A stretch of 64,000 bases of DNA. Origin: Winogradskya humida. GTDB taxonomy: Bacteria; Actinomycetota; Actinomycetes; Mycobacteriales; Micromonosporaceae. How positions within the stretch are numbered: position 1 is the first letter of the stretch; each line of letters begins with the position of its first letter. Positions 61,222 to 64,000 of this stretch are shown in pieces. The notes beneath the pieces are model-generated. The model was not told where the DNA came from. It was given only the letters and a program-made list of their open reading frames with translations, and searched no databases. The DNA is taken from contig NZ_BOMN01000067.1 in the NCBI RefSeq assembly GCF_016862215.1, forward strand, positions 1 through 64,000, in the 5' to 3' direction. The position numbers and the translations under genes were made by a program.

Positions 61222-62202
61222 ATGTATCGCTGGAACGAGCGTGGTCTGACACCGACGCCCGATGCCTGGCGGGAAGCGTTCATCGACCTGCACGGGGAGA
61301 GCCGGGTCACCCTTACGGATGCCGGCCCGTGGGCGGGGCGGCTGGAGTGGCAGCGGTCACGGTCGTACGGCATCGCGCTCTGCGGCAACGTCCGCGAGGA
61401 GTTCGTGCGGGAGCGGCGGCACATCCGGACAGACCCGCGCGGCGTGTTCGAGCTGCTGGTGCCGACCGCCGGGAGCGCCCAGGTGGAGCAGGCCGCAGCC
61501 GCGGGCGAGATCCGGCCGGGCACTCTCGCGCTGTGCGACGTGGACCGCCCGGTGACCTTCACCCACGGTGAGGAATTCCAGTCAGTTGCGCTGATCTTCC
61601 CCAGTGACGCGATCCACCGCCGGAATCCCACCGCGGCCCGGAATCAGCAGGTCTTCGACGGCACCGCGGGGCTCGGCCGGCTGATCCGGCAGACGGTGCT
61701 CACCCTCCAACAGGAGCGGGAACACCTCTCCGAGGCAACCTTCGACATCGCCTGCGACCAGCTGCTCGACCTGCTCTGCCTGGTCGCCGAGGGCGCCGGC
61801 GACTCGGCGCCGGCCGCCCAGCGACAAGAGGTCGAGGCGCAGGTGAGGCAGTACGTCCGCCGTCACGCTGCCGACCCCGGCCTCTCCATCACCGGCATCG
61901 CCCGGGCGCTGGGCTGGTCGGCGCGATATCTGCAGGACGTGCTGCAGACCGCCGGCACCACCTCCCGCGACCTGATCCGCGCGGAGCGGCTGCGGCTGGC
62001 CCGGACCCGATTGGCCAGTTCAACCTGGGACAACCGCTCGATCGCGCAGGTCGCGCACGCGTCCGGGTTCGCCAGCCACGCCTCGTTCGCCACCGCCTAC
62101 CGCCGCGAGTACGGTGACACGCCCCGCGAGACCCGCGGCGACCGCCGCGAGTTCGACTTCACGCGCCGCGAGACCCGCGGCGACCGCCGCGGTGAGTTCT
62201 GA
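61222..62202 (+). CDS. AraC-family regulator with duplicated Arg-rich tail
   Basis: 326 residues. An N-terminal AraC-type ligand/arm domain (about 20-140) and a C-terminal AraC helix-turn-helix (about 210-300: ITGIARALGWSARYLQDVLQ, IAQVAHASGFASHASFATAY, RREYGDTPRE). The domain normally ends around there; instead a tail follows in which a RETRGDRR-type segment occurs twice, encoded by a 26-bp DNA repeat offset by 42 bp. It starts 36 bp after the TrmB-like regulator and may be co-transcribed. It converges on the SDR gene at 62212. Confidence 0.87.
   Translation: MYRWNERGLTPTPDAWREAFIDLHGESRVTLTDAGPWAGRLEWQRSRSYGIALCGNVREEFVRERRHIRTDPRGVFELLVPTAGSAQVEQAAAAGEIRPGTLALCDVDRPVTFTHGEEFQSVALIFPSDAIHRRNPTAARNQQVFDGTAGLGRLIRQTVLTLQQEREHLSEATFDIACDQLLDLLCLVAEGAGDSAPAAQRQEVEAQVRQYVRRHAADPGLSITGIARALGWSARYLQDVLQTAGTTSRDLIRAERLRLARTRLASSTWDNRSIAQVAHASGFASHASFATAYRREYGDTPRETRGDRREFDFTRRETRGDRRGEF
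62124..62191 (+). repeat. 26-bp direct repeat at the 3' end of the AraC gene
   Basis: The 26-bp segment at 62124-62149 recurs perfectly at 62166-62191 (42-bp offset, in frame), giving a second RETRGDRR unit 11 bp before the stop codon. It is another tandem-type duplication at a gene's 3' end. Confidence 0.9.
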
Positions 62203-62211
62203 AGCCAGGTC

Positions 62212-62955
62212 TCAGGCGAGGGCGCCGCCGTCGACACGAACGGTGCTGCCGGTGATGTACGCGGCGTCCGGCCCGGCCAGGAACGCCACCACACCGGCGA
62301 CCTCGTCGGCATCGGCGTACCGGTGCATCGGGATGACCGCCTGAAGCATGAACCGGCCGCCCTCGGAATCCTTCGACATGGCCATATCGGTGTCGATGAT
62401 GCCGCACTCGATCACGTTCACGTTGATCCCGCGGGCGGCGAAATCCTGGGCCCACCCCCGGGTGTACGCCGTGACCGCAGCCTTGGTCGCCGCGTAGTCG
62501 GACATGCCGGCTGCGAAGGTCTTGCTGGCAAGGCCGGACGACAGGTTCACGATCCGGCCGCCCTCGCGCATGTGCCGCACGGCCCGGTAGGTCGTGTCGG
62601 CGACACCGGTCACGTTGATCGCGACCTGCTCGTCGCGCCCGGCGTCGGTCAGCTCCCCGGGCCGGAAGACACCGGCGCTGTTGACCAGGATGTCGATCCC
62701 GCCGAACTGCTGAGCGACCGCGTCCACCATGGCCGTCACCTGGGCACGGTCGGCCTGATCGGCCTGAATGCCCTCGGCACGTACGCCCTGCGACCGCAGT
62801 TGCTCGACCACCGTCTTCGCCTTCTCCGCCTGTGCGACATAGGTGATGACCACGTCCGCGCCCAGCGAAGCCAGCCGCCGGGCCGTCGCCGCGCCGATCC
62901 CCCGGCTACCCCCGGTCACCAGCGCCACCTTGCCCGACAGAATCTTCTCGCCCAC
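62212..62955 (-). CDS. Short-chain dehydrogenase/reductase (FabG-like)
   Basis: The GTG at 62955 (MGEKILSGKVALVTGG) is preferred: AAGGAG lies 10 bp upstream. The longer open frame runs back through the AT-rich repeat array and is not credible. 247 residues: cofactor motif TGGSRGIG (14-21), VNSAG, Ser140, Tyr154-x-x-x-Lys158 and the C-terminal YITGSTVRVDGG. Classical NAD(P)H-dependent SDR of the 3-oxoacyl-reductase type; substrate unknown. Confidence 0.92.
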   Translation of the reverse strand: MGEKILSGKVALVTGGSRGIGAATARRLASLGADVVITYVAQAEKAKTVVEQLRSQGVRAEGIQADQADRAQVTAMVDAVAQQFGGIDILVNSAGVFRPGELTDAGRDEQVAINVTGVADTTYRAVRHMREGGRIVNLSSGLASKTFAAGMSDYAATKAAVTAYTRGWAQDFAARGINVNVIECGIIDTDMAMSKDSEGGRFMLQAVIPMHRYADADEVAGVVAFLAGPDAAYITGSTVRVDGGALA

Positions 62956-63067
62956 GAGCCACTCACTCCTTGTGAAATCCGCGCCTACCCCGTGCCCGAT
63001 CAACACTCGCGGCCGGGGCGCGCGCGGTCTTTCGCTGCGGCGCACAGCACTTGCGCCAGGGCGCAGA

Positions 63068-63125
63068 GGTTGTGTGCAATTTAGTTGTGCACAACTAAAT
63101 TGCACACAACCAAATTGCACACAAC
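63068..63125. repeat. AT-rich 15-bp-period palindromic array, copy 2 (44-bp perfect palindrome)
   Basis: Four units at 15-bp spacing: TTGTGTGCAAT (63070), TTGTGCACAAC (63085), TTGCACACAAC (63100) and TTGCACACAAC (63115). Bases 63068-63089 are the exact reverse complement of 63090-63111, a 44-bp palindrome without a loop. It begins 9 bp beyond the stop of the protease-like gene at 63135, where it could form a 3' hairpin or terminator. It is the same element as at 31641-31718. Confidence 0.95.
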
Positions 63126-63134
63126 CTTTCTCGC

Positions 63135-64000
63135 TCAGCTGCGACCGTAGGCCCGGATGACGGTCTGGGTGAGAGCGTTACCGGCAGTGTCCTCAGCGGT
63201 GACCCGCAGCGAGACCGGCGTACGCCCCGGCAGGACAACCGCGGTCGTGCCGATGACGACAGCGCGACTCCAGCCGGCACCATCGTTGGTGGACACCTCG
63301 ACCTTGAGCGACTTCAGCTTCGCGGAGAAGGCGAGTTTCACGCCGAGCGGCTGCGGCGTGTAGTTCACCCCGAGAAGCGGCAGGTCACCCTCGGACTTCG
63401 ACGTGAAGGTCCACTCCGATTCGGTACGCGTGCCGTACACCCAGTCCTCGTTGCTGCGAGCCGTGCCGACCTTCAGCTTGTACGTCGCCTGCCCGGCCGT
63501 GGTGGTGACGTCCCCGACGCCCCCGGCCAGGTCGGCGATCTGCTTGCCGTCGCGCGACAACGTGCCCGTGGCATTGTCGCCGTACGTGGCGAACTCGTAG
63601 TGGCCATCGCTGTCGACGAACTCCGGAACCTGCAGGTGCAGCACGTCGCCGGAGCGGTACGAGCCGATGTTCGCGGGCCGCACGACCGCGCCGCCCCACT
63701 TCTCCGACTTGGTGCCTGCCTTGTAGCTCGTGGTAGCGCCCCGGAATCCGTCGAGCAGCGGGCCCTCGGTGTTCCACGGGTATTCGTGGGTGACGGCGTG
63801 CCGCCAGACCGAGTCGCCGGCCGAGACCCACTCCTCGCGGGTCGACGGTGTCCTGACCGGGCGCGACGTGTCGTTCCACGCGACGGTCTGCCAGGGGCGC
63901 CAGCCGAAGCGCTGCTCGCGTACCCAGTCGAAGCCGCCGTTGTCCGCATAGCTGGACGTGATCCGCATGCTGTTGGCCGTGGTGACCTTGTAGACGACCT
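63135..64000 (-). CDS. C-terminal part of an S8-type secreted protease (5' end outside window)
   Basis: The frame is open to the window edge (reading ...VVYKVTTANSMRITSSYADN...), so about 288 C-terminal residues are visible. They consist of beta-sandwich modules with WNTEGPLLDGFRGA, GSYRSGDVLHLQVPEFVDSDGHY, SRDGKQIAD, SEWTFTSKSEGDLPLLG, KSLKVEVSTNDGAGW and a final TAEDTAGNALTQTVIRAYG. That last block is the typical C-terminal domain of large actinobacterial S8 (subtilisin-like) proteases. The catalytic triad would lie outside the window. A palindromic repeat array follows the stop. Confidence 0.7.
   Translation of the reverse strand, partial: VVYKVTTANSMRITSSYADNGGFDWVREQRFGWRPWQTVAWNDTSRPVRTPSTREEWVSAGDSVWRHAVTHEYPWNTEGPLLDGFRGATTSYKAGTKSEKWGGAVVRPANIGSYRSGDVLHLQVPEFVDSDGHYEFATYGDNATGTLSRDGKQIADLAGGVGDVTTTAGQATYKLKVGTARSNEDWVYGTRTESEWTFTSKSEGDLPLLGVNYTPQPLGVKLAFSAKLKSLKVEVSTNDGAGWSRAVVIGTTAVVLPGRTPVSLRVTAEDTAGNALTQTVIRAYGRS

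Noticed and set aside
62956..63120. 55-residue N-terminal extension of the SDR at 62212
   Set aside because: It reads through the AT-rich palindromic repeats, while AAGGAG and a GTG at 62955 give the family-typical start.

Overview
The window reads as chromosome of a high-GC, spore-forming-type actinomycete. G/C at third codon positions, frequent GTG starts, Tat and Sec secretion signals, sortase substrates, a membrane Ser/Thr kinase and the regulator types (LAL-LuxR, AraC, MmyB-type XRE) all fit. An Actinoplanes-like member of the Micromonosporaceae is my best guess, by inference only. I see no rRNA, tRNA, CRISPR array, prophage module or insertion sequence.

Layout. 1-8.5 kb: a truncated gene, a large secreted Ig-like protein, a decayed gene, a pectate lyase, a DoxX protein, an M48 protease and an LPITG cell-wall protein. 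8.6-13.3 kb: a tight three-gene run (SUKH-like protein, APH-fold kinase, membrane-anchored NACHT NTPase with an FGE-like remnant), the best candidate for a conflict or sensing module. 13.3-20.8 kb: nucleoside hydrolase, small membrane protein, DUF5666-like repeat protein, a paralogue of the first secreted protein, a stand-alone AICAR transformylase, a DUF1206 protein and thymidine kinase. 20.8-29.1 kb: a frameshifted small gene, an orphan 108-residue protein, two more secreted repeat proteins, a PEBP/XRE divergent pair, a VapBC pair with a visible operator, and a hydrolase. 29.3-32.4 kb: a kinase / CHRD-like EF-hand membrane protein / class F sortase operon. 33.3-41.9 kb: an internally deleted ECF sigma factor, then patatin-like membrane lipase, LAL-LuxR regulator and haem peroxidase in one direction. 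42-49 kb: small metabolic and signalling genes (YdeI-like, lipoprotein, TPR-GGDEF, AraC/SDR pair, exported carbonic anhydrase, GH3 lipoprotein). 49-55 kb: papain-like protease with five IPT domains and a beta-helix protein. 55-64 kb: EF-G paralogue behind a short leader ORF, two hypotheticals, subtilisin with a TrmB/LuxR-type regulator, AraC regulator, SDR, and the C-terminal part of a second S8-type protease.

The most distinctive signal is not a gene. Short tandem duplications, mostly with a 15-bp period, recur at gene ends: at 8484, 8871, 31645, 44967, 45987, 46951 and 63070, with related 3'-end duplications at 15044 and 62124. Two of them (31641-31718 and 63068-63125) are copies of the same AT-rich element built on the palindrome TTGTGCACAA. 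Each is arranged so that the array as a whole is an inverted repeat; the second contains a 44-bp perfect palindrome. One is translated as a pentapeptide repeat in the cytosolic tail of a membrane protein. Several others include the stop codon of the preceding gene.

All identifications rest on motif reading by eye. No database search or structure prediction was run.
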